Source of the DNA: a virus
IMG/VR virus record: IMGVR_UViG_3300049846_000738
Coordinates: 1 to 40,158 of that record
DNA: 40,158 nt
Reading direction: 5' to 3' (one strand)
The position numbers and the translations under genes are program-made. Of the stretch, positions 27,389 to 34,515 are shown piece by piece. Positions within the stretch are counted from its first letter, which is position 1, and the number at the start of each line of letters is the position of its first letter. The notes beneath the pieces were generated by a model. That model was given only the letters and a program-made list of their open reading frames with translations. It made no database searches and was not told where the DNA came from.

Positions 27389-27832
27389 ATGGCTGGATTT
27401 TTCATGGTTACAGACGTGCCGTCACGTCGGGTTGTGCAGTACAAGCGCGTCACCGGTTACGCCGAGGGCATGGTGCATATCGCAGATGAGAGCATCCTGG
27501 GTGCGCCCGTTGACGAGATGCCGTTTGCGGATAAGACCGGCATCGGCGTTGCTGCCGGCGGTATCCTGTTCGAGGTGCCTTATTTGGAAGATGCGGGCCC
27601 TGTGTACTTCGCCAAGCAACCGGCCGATTCTGCGGTTGGTGCCAAGCTCACGGCAGTGGCGAAGGCCGGCGCCATCCCATACACCTACCAGTGGTACAAG
27701 GACGACAAGCAGGTGGTGAACGTGCCTGATGGTGGCGGCGAGCTGGTGGCGTCAGAGGCGGGCCGCTACTGGGTCGTAGTGACCGACGCTGAGGGTGTGC
27801 AGGCTGTGAGTCGAGCGGCTGTCGTAGAATGA
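27389..27832 (+). CDS. Ig-like domain protein, possible head decoration protein
   Basis: The 147-residue protein has an N-terminal part (MAGFFMVTDVPSRRVVQYKR to about 75, including EMPFADKTGIGVAAGGILFE) and a C-terminal Ig-like domain (76-147). The domain features are FAKQPADSAVGAKLTAVAKA, YTYQWYKDDKQ, and a terminal EAGRYWVVVTDAEGVQAVSR. Ig-like domains decorate phage heads and tails and help virions stick to surfaces. A structural role is inferred from domain and context. The start follows GAGAGAGG; a two-way terminator follows the stop. Confidence 0.75.
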   Translation: MAGFFMVTDVPSRRVVQYKRVTGYAEGMVHIADESILGAPVDEMPFADKTGIGVAAGGILFEVPYLEDAGPVYFAKQPADSAVGAKLTAVAKAGAIPYTYQWYKDDKQVVNVPDGGGELVASEAGRYWVVVTDAEGVQAVSRAAVVE

Positions 27833-27834
27833 GA

Positions 27835-27863
27835 AAAGGCCCTGCTATGGGGCCTTAGTTTTA
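27835..27863. terminator. Bidirectional terminator, near copy of the one at 24928
   Basis: AAGGCCCT-GCTAT-GGGGCCTT then AGTTTTAT. It ends both the Ig-like protein gene (rightward) and the methyltransferase gene (leftward, ending at 27845, so its last codons lie in the stem). Confidence 0.85.
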
Positions 27864-28591
27864 TAGGCTTCCGCAATCCGCTTGCGGGCTACATGGTAAT
27901 ATTCGCGGTTCAATTCGATGCCGATGAAATTTCGGCCTGTGTTCGCGCAGGCTACTCCTGTTGTGCCGCTGCCCATTGTAAAATCCAGCACTGTATCTCC
28001 GCCGTCGGTGTAAGTCTTTATTAAATATTCCATGAGCGCCACTGGCTTCTGGGTTGGGTGAAGCTTTGACTTCTGCTTGTCAGTTGATGTTTTTATGACG
28101 CTTCTTGGGTATCTTGAAGTTGAGTCATAACTAGTCACTCCTGATTGGCCACCATAAACATCTGATTGCTTTAGCGCCCTATCAACATTTTTTGCGGTTT
28201 TTCTTTTGTGACCATGAGTCATCTGAGGGTTGTATGTTGGCTGCTTACTGCAGAACACTAGTAAATCCTCGTGAGCTCTCATAAATTTTCTTTTTGCATT
28301 AAGGTGCCCAGTTGCGGTGGTCTTCTCCCACACAAGATGCTCCTTTAGCATTCCAATGTTTGATGACACTAGGATGCTAGTGAACGGCTGGGCAGCGGTC
28401 ATCACAATCGCCCCATTCGGCTTTATGATTCGCTTTAACTGATCCCACATTGGCTCCAGCGGAATGACAGAGTCCCACTTGCATTGGGTTGTGCCATATG
28501 GGGGGTCTGTCAGTATAAGATCGACGCTTGCGCACGGAAGTTCCGCCATAATCTCAAGACAGTCGCCCCTAAATAACTCGAAACTAGACAT
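27845..28591 (-). CDS. DNA methyltransferase, N4/N6 (beta-class motif order)
   Basis: The 248-residue protein starts with FELFRGDCLEIMAELP, then motif IV DPPYGT (29-34). A target-recognition region follows in the middle, and the C-terminus carries HPTQKPVALMEYLIKTY, VLDFTMGSGTTG (201-212, motif I for S-adenosylmethionine) and FIGIELNREYY. The order IV before I is that of the beta class. DPPY is used by N6-adenine and some N4-cytosine enzymes, so the base is not certain. No restriction enzyme is next to it, so it is an orphan that may protect phage DNA. GC is visibly lower than the flanking structural genes. Confidence 0.92.
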   Translation of the reverse strand: MSSFELFRGDCLEIMAELPCASVDLILTDPPYGTTQCKWDSVIPLEPMWDQLKRIIKPNGAIVMTAAQPFTSILVSSNIGMLKEHLVWEKTTATGHLNAKRKFMRAHEDLLVFCSKQPTYNPQMTHGHKRKTAKNVDRALKQSDVYGGQSGVTSYDSTSRYPRSVIKTSTDKQKSKLHPTQKPVALMEYLIKTYTDGGDTVLDFTMGSGTTGVACANTGRNFIGIELNREYYHVARKRIAEAYKTKAP

Positions 28592-28592
28592 C

Positions 28593-29141
28593 CTACTTTC
28601 CTACCTTGTCAATTAATAACTGCGTCACGCCGACGCTCAAATCTTCCGCCACATCGGCAACATCCAGCAAGCCCCAAATCCCGGTCGAGGTGAACAGCTT
28701 CATGGCCTGCTCTTCGTCGAGGAAGTCGCCGGCCGTCGCCAGCCAGCCCAGGGTGAGAAGATGCTTGCGATTCACACTCTCGCGCATGAAGGCCATATGC
28801 GCCTTGTTCAGCGAGTCGGCGATATTGCGCTGCCGTACTTTCATTGGGAGGGCCCAGAGCTCGCCCTTGATGTACTCCGCGCCGTCAGGCCCACGGCAGA
28901 GCGCATACAGCCCGATGTTCCACTGCACCGGCGTCTCCGATACTGCCGTCGCCTGCACGATGTCTAACCGCTTCTCCTTGAGCGTGAGCCGGTTGTGCAC
29001 CTGCACCTTTGGCGTCACACCGGCGATGAACATAATCACGTTGTCGCGGGTAAGGCGCTCACCCATTGCCGTGAGCATCTTGACCTGACGGGCCTGCTCA
29101 GCCTTGGTCAGGGTTTTCTTGGTTCGGGTTCGAACTACCAT
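28593..29141 (-). CDS. Hypothetical protein in the methyltransferase operon
   Basis: The 182-residue protein is not recognised. It has a basic N-terminus (MVVRTRTKKTLTKAEQARQV), mixed strands (MFIAGVTPKVQVHNRLTL, ATAVSETPVQWNIGLYALC) and a helical C-terminus (LDVADVAEDLSVGVTQLLID). AGGGCGG precedes the ATG. It lies 1 base upstream of the methyltransferase start and overlaps the preceding gene by 7 bases, so the three genes form one leftward unit. Confidence 0.7.
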   Translation of the reverse strand: MVVRTRTKKTLTKAEQARQVKMLTAMGERLTRDNVIMFIAGVTPKVQVHNRLTLKEKRLDIVQATAVSETPVQWNIGLYALCRGPDGAEYIKGELWALPMKVRQRNIADSLNKAHMAFMRESVNRKHLLTLGWLATAGDFLDEEQAMKLFTSTGIWGLLDVADVAEDLSVGVTQLLIDKVGK

Positions 29142-29386
29142 TTCCGCCCTCCGGCCAGTCTCTGAAACATCGCAGTGCGTTTACGGTTGAACTCAGCCAT
29201 CTCCCCGGCCCGTGTCCACTTGTGCCCGTTGCGGTACATCGGAGTATCATACGGCAGCTTGTCTAGATAACTCTGTGCGGCCCACAAATATTGGAGGACA
29301 TCTCCATACTCTTTCGCCTGCAATGCACGGCCGTACCCCTCAGTTATCTGATTCAGCTTTTCCATTTCATCGGTTACGTTTTTCAT
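29135..29386 (-). CDS. Small hypothetical protein, first of methyltransferase operon
   Basis: The 83-residue protein starts at ATG 29386 (MKNVTDEMEKL), preceded by GAGGGGGTG. It is predicted mainly helical (NQITEGYGRALQAKEYGDVL, QYLWAAQSYLDKL, EFNRKRTAMFQRLAGGRKW). No family is recognised. A clear promoter lies upstream. Confidence 0.7.
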   Translation of the reverse strand: MKNVTDEMEKLNQITEGYGRALQAKEYGDVLQYLWAAQSYLDKLPYDTPMYRNGHKWTRAGEMAEFNRKRTAMFQRLAGGRKW

Positions 29387-29413
29387 GTGCACCCCCTCTA
29401 TGAATCTGACACC

Positions 29414-29442
29414 ACTATAAACCGCCGAAGCACACATTACAA
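29414..29442 (-). promoter_or_regulatory. Sigma70 promoter of the methyltransferase unit
   Basis: Read leftward: TTGTAA (29442-29437), 17-base spacer, TATAGT (29419-29414), 28 bases before ATG 29386. Confidence 0.6.
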
Positions 29443-29713
29443 GGTTAAAGTTATTATCTTACTAAAAATATAGTTATGCACTGAAAACGCGTAAATAACG
29501 GGGAGGGGAGTTGCCGTGCTACAGGCAAATTTCTGAACGAGGGATTTTCTCCTTCTTCCTCTCCTTTCAATAACTTAACCTGTTTAACCCGATAAAAGGG
29601 AGAAGGGATAACCCCATCCCTTGAGAAGGGAATTGAGCATACCTATTGAGAGTATTGCTCATTCTTCCCTTCGCGGGAGTAAGGGCGGCGCAAAAGCCAT
29701 CCTATATCGAAGT
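29443..29713. other. Non-coding region with dyads, between divergent units
   Basis: No gene is seen. It holds an AT-rich start, CCTCTCCTTTCAA (29558-29570, shared with 17311), AAGGGAT-AACCCC-ATCCCTT (about 29602-29622) and a long imperfect hairpin: AAGGGAATTGAGCATAC (29626-29642) against GTATTGCTCATTCTTCCCTT (29652-29671). The role is unknown; a regulatory or origin-like element is possible. Confidence 0.45.
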
Positions 29714-29742
29714 GTGCAAAGTTACACCGGCAGCAGTACACT
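29714..29742 (+). promoter_or_regulatory. Possible promoter for spanin genes
   Basis: GTGCAA (29714-29719), 17-base spacer, TACACT (29737-29742), the same two hexamers and spacing as the rightward promoter at 25343-25371. The -35 is not a sigma70 consensus, so an activator-dependent or phage-specific promoter is possible. Confidence 0.45.
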
Positions 29743-29768
29743 AGGCGCAGTCTATTGGAGCCACTACC

Positions 29769-30155
29769 ATGCTAAACTGGCGTCTCTACCTGATAACTGT
29801 TTCCGCCCTGTCTCTGGCTGGGTATGGCTGGGGCCAATGGCAACACTTCCAAGGATGGAATGCAGGGGTCAACGACCTACTACAGCAGCAGGCATCGGAA
29901 CGCGAAAAGCATCGCATTGAAGTTGAACAGCAACAGCGGGAAGTTGAGACCAAGGCTGCCGAAGCAGAGCAGCAAGGCGAAGCCAAAACCGTGGCCATCA
30001 CCAAGGAAGTTATCCGCTATGTCAAAGTGCCTGACCGTATTAAGTGCGACTCTCCTCCTGAGCGCGTGCAGCTCCGCGCCCGTGCCGTCACCAACGCCAA
30101 TTTTATCCCCGGCTTTGATGACTCCGCCGTGCAAGATGCAGCTGCCAGTCAGTGA
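29769..30155 (+). CDS. Inner-membrane spanin (Rz-like)
   Basis: The 128-residue protein has one N-terminal membrane segment (residues 3-21, NWRLYLITVSALSLAGYGW) followed by a long, polar, glutamine- and glutamate-rich coiled coil (about 35-75). The C-terminal part contains PDRIKCDSPPERVQLRARAV. This is the layout of an i-spanin, which joins an outer-membrane lipoprotein to disrupt the outer membrane at lysis. The nested lipoprotein gene in another frame (30019-30273) confirms it. TTGGAG lies 9 bases before the ATG. Confidence 0.85.
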   Translation: MLNWRLYLITVSALSLAGYGWGQWQHFQGWNAGVNDLLQQQASEREKHRIEVEQQQREVETKAAEAEQQGEAKTVAITKEVIRYVKVPDRIKCDSPPERVQLRARAVTNANFIPGFDDSAVQDAAASQ

Positions 30156-30273
30156 CGCCGACGAGGACTTAGCAATCGACGTGCAGAACATGGAGTGCGT
30201 ACGGCAGCTCCGATTGCAGGTGTACCGCCTGCAAGGCTGGGCCCGCATCGCTGTCGGAGTTGCACCGAAGTAG
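30019..30273 (+). CDS. Outer-membrane lipoprotein spanin (Rz1-like), nested start
   Basis: An 84-residue product starts at ATG 30019 inside the i-spanin gene, one frame over, with AAGGA 9 bases upstream. Its N-terminus MSKCLTVLSATLLLSAC is a lipoprotein signal with lipobox LSAC (Cys17), followed by a Pro-rich stretch SSAPVPSPTPILSPALM typical of Rz1, and continues 118 bases past the Rz stop. Cys35 and Cys59 may form disulphides. Nested Rz/Rz1 pairs are well known; this one begins late in Rz and extends beyond it. Confidence 0.87.
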   Translation: MSKCLTVLSATLLLSACSSAPVPSPTPILSPALMTPPCKMQLPVSDADEDLAIDVQNMECVRQLRLQVYRLQGWARIAVGVAPK

Positions 30274-30287
30274 CCTTTACTTTATTC

Positions 30288-30314
30288 TTGACAACAAGTG
30301 CGAGCTGGGCTCGC
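30288..30314 (+). promoter_or_regulatory. Possible promoter/operator upstream of scaffold gene
   Basis: A perfect TTGACA (30288-30293) stands before the dyad GCGAGC-TGG-GCTCGC (30300-30314). No good -10 lies at 17 bases (TCGCGT); GTAACTA is 21 bases away. It may be activator-dependent or a hairpin in the leader. Confidence 0.35.
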
Positions 30315-30339
30315 GTAACTACGTCCAGGGGACATACTG

Positions 30340-30993
30340 ATGCTTTATCGCAACATGTTTCGTAAGTACTACTCCGAAGCCGGAGCCGCTGGCGCCGACG
30401 CTGGCGGCCAAGCGCCGAAGACCTACACCCAAGAGGAGGTCGACGCGCTGGTGTCAGGGCTGAAATCCAACAACGAGAAGTTGCTGGAAGAGAAGAAGGC
30501 CGCCGCCCGTGCCAAGAAGGAGGCCGAAGATGCCCGCATCCTCGCCGAGCAAGAGAAGGCGAAGCAATCCGGCGAGTTGGAGCAGTTCGAGCAATCGCTG
30601 CGTAAACAGTATGACCCGCTGCTGGCGGAGAAGGACGCCAAGCTGACCGCGCTGTCCGAGCGCATCCTCGGCAGCGAGCGCAAGGCCGTCATGGGCGACC
30701 TGCTGGCTAAGGGGAGATTCATTGACCCGGACGCCGCCGACCTGCTGGCCCAGTTCGTGAAAACTGAATTCGACGGTGATACCGTCGTGACCAAATTTGT
30801 GGGCGCCGATGGGCAAGTCATCACGACCGACGTGGACAAGTTCATCGACTACTGCAAGAAGCACAAAGTCATCTCGCATCTGATGCAAGCGGATGCGTCT
30901 TCCGGCGGCGGGGCTGGCGGAAACAAGAATCCCAACGGCGGGGCCGGTGTGGACGCGATTCAACAACGGCTGAATACCAAATATCGTAAATAG
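30340..30993 (+). CDS. Capsid scaffolding protein
   Basis: The 217-residue protein is rich in Lys/Glu/Ala with a long helical middle (TYTQEEVDALVSGLKSNNEK, then runs of EKKAAARAKKEAEDARILAE), and a C-terminal region KGRFIDPDAADLLAQFV ending in a Gly/Asn-rich linker and the basic QQRLNTKYRK. This is the standard form of phage scaffold proteins, which shape the prohead and are then lost. Position directly before the major capsid gene agrees. GGGGA precedes the ATG at 30340. Confidence 0.85.
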   Translation: MLYRNMFRKYYSEAGAAGADAGGQAPKTYTQEEVDALVSGLKSNNEKLLEEKKAAARAKKEAEDARILAEQEKAKQSGELEQFEQSLRKQYDPLLAEKDAKLTALSERILGSERKAVMGDLLAKGRFIDPDAADLLAQFVKTEFDGDTVVTKFVGADGQVITTDVDKFIDYCKKHKVISHLMQADASSGGGAGGNKNPNGGAGVDAIQQRLNTKYRK

Positions 30994-31003
30994 GGGATAA
31001 ACC

Positions 31004-31984
31004 ATGGCTCTGTCCAACATGCAGGTGTATAACGACGATATCGTCGGCACCACTATCGAACTGCTGGCCCAGAAGACCGACGTTTTTAACGCCGCGTCCG
31101 GTGGCGCCATCGTCCTGTCGACCGCCCAATGGCGCGGTGACTTCTCTCGCGAGTCCTTCTTCAACCAGATCGCCTCCGCCCGTCGCCGCGTCGACCGTTA
31201 CGCCGCCATCGGCGCCCAAGCGGCCACCGCGCTGACCCAGGGCGAACACGTTGGCGTGAAGGTCGCTGGCGGTTTCGGCCCCGTGCTGTTCGAGCCGTCG
31301 CAAATGACCTGGCTCGACGAAGACCCTGCCGCCGCCATCCGCGCCATCTCCGAGGGCTTCTCGGATGCGCTGCTGCAAGACCAGCTGAACACCGCCGTGG
31401 CCTCTGCCGTCGCTGCCGTGTCCGGTCAGGCCGCGCTGGTCAATGACGTCTCTGCCCTGACTGCTGGCGCCGGGGCTCTGACCCTGAACGTGCTCAACGG
31501 CAGCCACGCCAAGTTCGGCGACATGTCCCAGATGTTGGTTGCCGATGTGATGACCGGCGCCGCGTGGCACAAGCTGGTCGACAAGGCGCTGACCAACTCC
31601 AGCCAGCTGTTTGCCTCCGGCAACGTCATGGTCGTGGACATCCTCGGCAAGCGCTACGTCATCTCCGACATCCCGGCGCTGTACGAAGCGGGCACTCCGA
31701 ACAAGTCCAAGGTCCTGTCCGTCGTGGCCAACGGTATCGTGGTGGACAACACCTCCGACATCATCGCCAACATGGACACCTCCAACGGCAAGACCCGTAT
31801 CGAGACCACCTGGCAGGCGGACTACAGCTTCGGCCTCAAGCTCAAGGGGTACAGTTGGGACGTCACCAACGGCGGGAAGTCCCCGACCGACGCCGAGCTG
31901 GCTACTGCGTCCAACTGGGACAAGGCGGTCACCGAGAACAAGCACACCCTGGGTACCCTGGCCGTCGCGGACGCTGACCAGTAA
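31004..31984 (+). CDS. Major capsid protein
   Basis: The 326-residue protein follows the scaffold and precedes the connector genes. MALSNMQVYNDDIVGTTIEL, LAQKTDVFNAASGGAIVLST, RRRVDRYAAIGAQAATALTQ and a C-terminal LKLKGYSWDVTNGG resemble coat proteins of tailed phages in the P22/HK97-fold group. The gene's codon use is strongly biased to C-ending codons, as expected for a highly expressed protein, and it has a good site GGGGATAAACC and a strong terminator. It forms the icosahedral shell. Confidence 0.88.
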   Translation: MALSNMQVYNDDIVGTTIELLAQKTDVFNAASGGAIVLSTAQWRGDFSRESFFNQIASARRRVDRYAAIGAQAATALTQGEHVGVKVAGGFGPVLFEPSQMTWLDEDPAAAIRAISEGFSDALLQDQLNTAVASAVAAVSGQAALVNDVSALTAGAGALTLNVLNGSHAKFGDMSQMLVADVMTGAAWHKLVDKALTNSSQLFASGNVMVVDILGKRYVISDIPALYEAGTPNKSKVLSVVANGIVVDNTSDIIANMDTSNGKTRIETTWQADYSFGLKLKGYSWDVTNGGKSPTDAELATASNWDKAVTENKHTLGTLAVADADQ

Positions 31985-31990
31985 CCTGAC

Positions 31991-32013
31991 AACGGGGCTT
32001 CGGCCCCGTTTTA
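31991..32013 (+). terminator. Terminator after major capsid gene
   Basis: AACGGGGC-TTCG-GCCCCGTT followed by TT. A UUCG tetraloop makes it very stable. It probably sets capsid protein in excess over downstream neck genes. Confidence 0.85.
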
Positions 32014-32028
32014 CCAGAGAGGTTTTTC

Positions 32029-32208
32029 ATGGAAATCATCTATCTCCAGATGCCCATCAGCATCGAGCAGAAGAAAGAATACAACCGCATGGGCTATCGG
32101 GTAGTCGATGCCAAGTTCGCGCCGGAAGGCTACGAGCTGCCGGAGGGTCTGGCCGAGCAAGAGCCGAAGAAAACCCGCCTCACTCGCCGCGCCAAGGCCG
32201 AGGAATAA
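32029..32208 (+). CDS. Small head-operon protein, unknown function
   Basis: The 59-residue protein (MEIIYLQMPISIEQKKEYNR, then MGYRVVDAKFAPEGYELPEG and a charged tail TRLTRRAKAEE) starts after GAGAGG. It is coupled to the DnaT-like connector gene 3 bases downstream. A head or neck accessory role is inferred only from position. Confidence 0.7.
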   Translation: MEIIYLQMPISIEQKKEYNRMGYRVVDAKFAPEGYELPEGLAEQEPKKTRLTRRAKAEE

Positions 32209-32211
32209 TCC

Positions 32212-32721
32212 ATGGCCCTCATCGTCGAGGACGGCAGCATTGTACCGGGGGCCGACAGTTGGATTAGTCTGGTCGATGCCCGCGCACTGGCCGCGAAGTA
32301 CGGCAAAGAGCTCCCTGCCGACGATACCGCCGCCGAAGCTGCACTGCGCAACGGCGCGGTGTACGTTGGGCTGCAAGAGCCGGCCATGTGCGGCCGGCGC
32401 GTCTCGGCGGCCCAGGGCCTCGCCTATCCGCGCCAGGGCGTCGAGCTGTTCGGGTTCCCCGTAGCGTCTGACTCTATCCCGAGTCAGATTATCACTGCCC
32501 AAGTGCTGGCCGCTGTCGAGTACGGCGCCGGTACGGACGTTCGTGCATCGAGTGACGGGCGCGCGGTCGAGTCTGAGCGCGTAGAGGGCGCTGTTGCGGT
32601 GTCGTATTTCAACAACGGCGCGACCGGCGCGAGTATCACCATCACGGCGGCGATGGACGCACTACGCCCGCTCCTGTGCGGTGGTAACAGCGGCGCGTCG
32701 TTTCGCGTGTATCGAGGCTGA
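32212..32721 (+). CDS. Head-tail connector, DnaT-like family
   Basis: The 169-residue protein has GADSWISLVDARALAAKYGK, DDTAAEAALRNGAVYVG, AYPRQGVELFGFPV and SDSIPSQIITAQVLAAVEY. This is the pattern of phage adaptor proteins annotated as putative DnaT-like ssDNA-binding domain, which act as head-tail adaptors rather than replication proteins. Its position after the capsid and before the neck proteins agrees. I therefore read it as the first ring below the portal. Confidence 0.8.
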   Translation: MALIVEDGSIVPGADSWISLVDARALAAKYGKELPADDTAAEAALRNGAVYVGLQEPAMCGRRVSAAQGLAYPRQGVELFGFPVASDSIPSQIITAQVLAAVEYGAGTDVRASSDGRAVESERVEGAVAVSYFNNGATGASITITAAMDALRPLLCGGNSGASFRVYRG

Positions 32722-32723
32722 CC

Positions 32724-33347
32724 ATGGCTAAGACCAAGAGCGAGTTGTTTGCCCTAATCGGGGCTAATCTGCCTGATAACACCGCCGGCGAGATTACTCC
32801 GGAGGGTTTGCGCGAAGTCTGTACCCAGATGGCGGATTCAATGCTCTATGCCGCTGCCGGGGTGAAAGAGGTCGAGGTGCTGCGGGCTGCGTCTGCCGCG
32901 GCGCAAGAGCCGTCTGCGCTTAACACCCCGCTGCAAGTGGCGTTTGGCGCGGCCCAAGGCACTGCTTCGGACCCGGTGATGGTGAGCGCCGCAGGGCTGG
33001 TGACGTTCAACGTCGCCGGGAACTACGCTGTGCGGATCAAGCTGCAAAACGGCCGCACTGGGGCGTCTGGGGTGTCGGTCTTGTTGAGTCGAGTCCTCGT
33101 AAACGGTGCTCAGATAGGGGCACCCCAGGCTGTCAAACTCGCGTCGGCCGACGTGACGATACCGAGCGAGTCGCGGGTGGTCGTTAACGCAACCGCCGGC
33201 CAGACGTTCGCCGTGCAGATTATGCGCGACGGCGGCGGCACTAACTTCGGCGGCCTGTACCCGTTCACGTCCGCAGTGCCAGCGTGGGGTACCGCCCCGT
33301 CCGCGCTGCTGGTTATCTCGCGCCTGGAACCGGTACCGTCACCATGA
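32724..33347 (+). CDS. Structural protein with jelly-roll-like C-terminus
   Basis: The 207-residue protein has an N-terminal helical module (KTKSELFALIGANLPDNTAG, EITPEGLREVCTQMADSML), common at the base of phage fibers and decoration proteins. A beta-rich C-terminal part (about 70-207) follows, resembling a TNF/C1q-type jelly roll (VSAAGLVTFNVAGNYAVRIK, FAVQIMRDGGGTNFGGLYPF). It may be a neck whisker or head decoration. No exact family is recognised. Confidence 0.65.
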   Translation: MAKTKSELFALIGANLPDNTAGEITPEGLREVCTQMADSMLYAAAGVKEVEVLRAASAAAQEPSALNTPLQVAFGAAQGTASDPVMVSAAGLVTFNVAGNYAVRIKLQNGRTGASGVSVLLSRVLVNGAQIGAPQAVKLASADVTIPSESRVVVNATAGQTFAVQIMRDGGGTNFGGLYPFTSAVPAWGTAPSALLVISRLEPVPSP

Positions 33348-33703
33348 GTACCGCATTCAGCCGCAAAATGGCCGGGGTAGCAACCCGGCTCCTCACCAAA
33401 TACAGCAGCGCTGTTTCTCTGGTTCAGGCGGGGGCGAAGGTCTGGGACGAGACCCTCGGCGAGTACGTTTTCGGGCCCGACGTTGTGACGCCACTCGCCG
33501 CCGTGCCTGTGCCAGTTGCCGTTGGGCTCATCAACGGCACGACTATCCAAGCGGGTGATATGGTTGTGAAGGCCGACGGCACCGTGGCGCCGACAATGGC
33601 GGACAAGGTGCAATTCGCCGGGTCGCAATGGTCGGTCGTCAACATCGAGCGCAAGCTGGTGAACGACGACACCGTGGCGTGGTTTATCCAGGTGCGCAAA
33701 TGA
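33344..33703 (+). CDS. Neck / head closure protein
   Basis: The 119-residue protein starts at the ATGA overlap (MSTAFSRKMAGVATRLLTKY). It is beta-rich: SSAVSLVQAGAKVWDETLGE, VKADGTVAPTMADKVQFAGS, WSVVNIERKLVNDDTVAWFI. Small beta-barrel proteins between connector and HK97 gp10-like genes are usually head-closure or stopper proteins. The assignment rests on order and composition. Confidence 0.7.
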   Translation: MSTAFSRKMAGVATRLLTKYSSAVSLVQAGAKVWDETLGEYVFGPDVVTPLAAVPVPVAVGLINGTTIQAGDMVVKADGTVAPTMADKVQFAGSQWSVVNIERKLVNDDTVAWFIQVRK

Positions 33704-34098
33704 GCAGCTTCACGTTGGACATCCGCAACTTCGTCGAGAAGGCGAAGAGGAATCCCGAGACCGTGGCGCGGTCGGTGTCGTACAAGCTGTTCAGCGCCGT
33801 TATCAAGGCAAGCCCGGTCGATACCGGGCGCTTTCGCATGAACTGGCAGACGGCGGGCGCCGTAGTGCCCGGCGGGATAATCGACGCGGTAGACCAATCC
33901 GGCAACAAAGCCGTGGCGATGGCCGCCGATTACGTGTTCAAGAGCTCCGACTGGGGCGAGTTCACCCTGACCAACAACTTGCCCTATGCCGAGCGGCTGG
34001 AATATGGCTGGTCTAATCAGGCGCCGCAGGGCATGGTTCGGGTGAACGTCGCCCGGTTCAATTCGCTGCTCGAAGAAGAAGCGGCTAAGGTGAAATGA
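33700..34098 (+). CDS. Neck protein, HK97 gp10-like
   Basis: The 132-residue protein has IRNFVEKAKRNPETVARSVS, a helix, followed by KASPVDTGRFRMNWQT and NNLPYAERLEYGWSNQAPQG. This is the pattern of HK97 gp10-like proteins, which sit at the head-tail joint. ATGA coupling at both ends. Confidence 0.85.
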   Translation: MSSFTLDIRNFVEKAKRNPETVARSVSYKLFSAVIKASPVDTGRFRMNWQTAGAVVPGGIIDAVDQSGNKAVAMAADYVFKSSDWGEFTLTNNLPYAERLEYGWSNQAPQGMVRVNVARFNSLLEEEAAKVK

Positions 34099-34514
34099 TG
34101 GCGACATACTTCGAGGACATGACCAAGGTTTTTGATGTAGCTCTGATGGCGTTCGGTAGCGCAAATAATCTGGTCGTGGCGCTGGAGAACATCGACGCCC
34201 CGACAAGCACAGCGGCGCCATACCTCGCGGGCTTCATGCTGCCGGTGCCGACAGAGCAGGCCGACCTCGGATTCACCGAGCAGCGAGCCGGGGTGTATCA
34301 GGTCGACATAAATTATTCGTCGGTGAAAGGCAGCGCACCGATCAACAAAATCGCCGACCAGCTTAACGCGGTGTTCAAGGCTGGCGCGAGTTTCCGGCGC
34401 AACGACATCTGCGCCGAGGTACAATCGGTGAGCTTGGGGCCGCTGATTGTGCAAAATGGCTGGGCCAAGCGACCACTATCTATCAGCTTCATAGCTTTCA
34501 CAGCGAGGATCTAA
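34095..34514 (+). CDS. Tail terminator protein
   Basis: The 139-residue protein has MATYFEDMTKVFDVALMAFG, YLAGFMLPVPTEQADLGFTE, GVYQVDINYSSVKGSAPINK and a C-terminal PLSISFIAFTARI. It fits the tail terminator (lambda U-like, DUF4128) group, which caps the tail tube and joins it to the head. The gene lies between HK97 gp10-like and major tail genes, the canonical place. Two ATG codons overlap the previous stop; 34095 or 34098 is the start. Confidence 0.8.
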   Translation: MMATYFEDMTKVFDVALMAFGSANNLVVALENIDAPTSTAAPYLAGFMLPVPTEQADLGFTEQRAGVYQVDINYSSVKGSAPINKIADQLNAVFKAGASFRRNDICAEVQSVSLGPLIVQNGWAKRPLSISFIAFTARI

Positions 34515-34515
34515 C

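Noticed and set aside
30869-31945. 358-codon minus-strand open frame opposite the capsid gene
   Set aside because: Shadow of a gene with strong codon bias; sequence is Val/Gly/His-rich without recognisable motifs.
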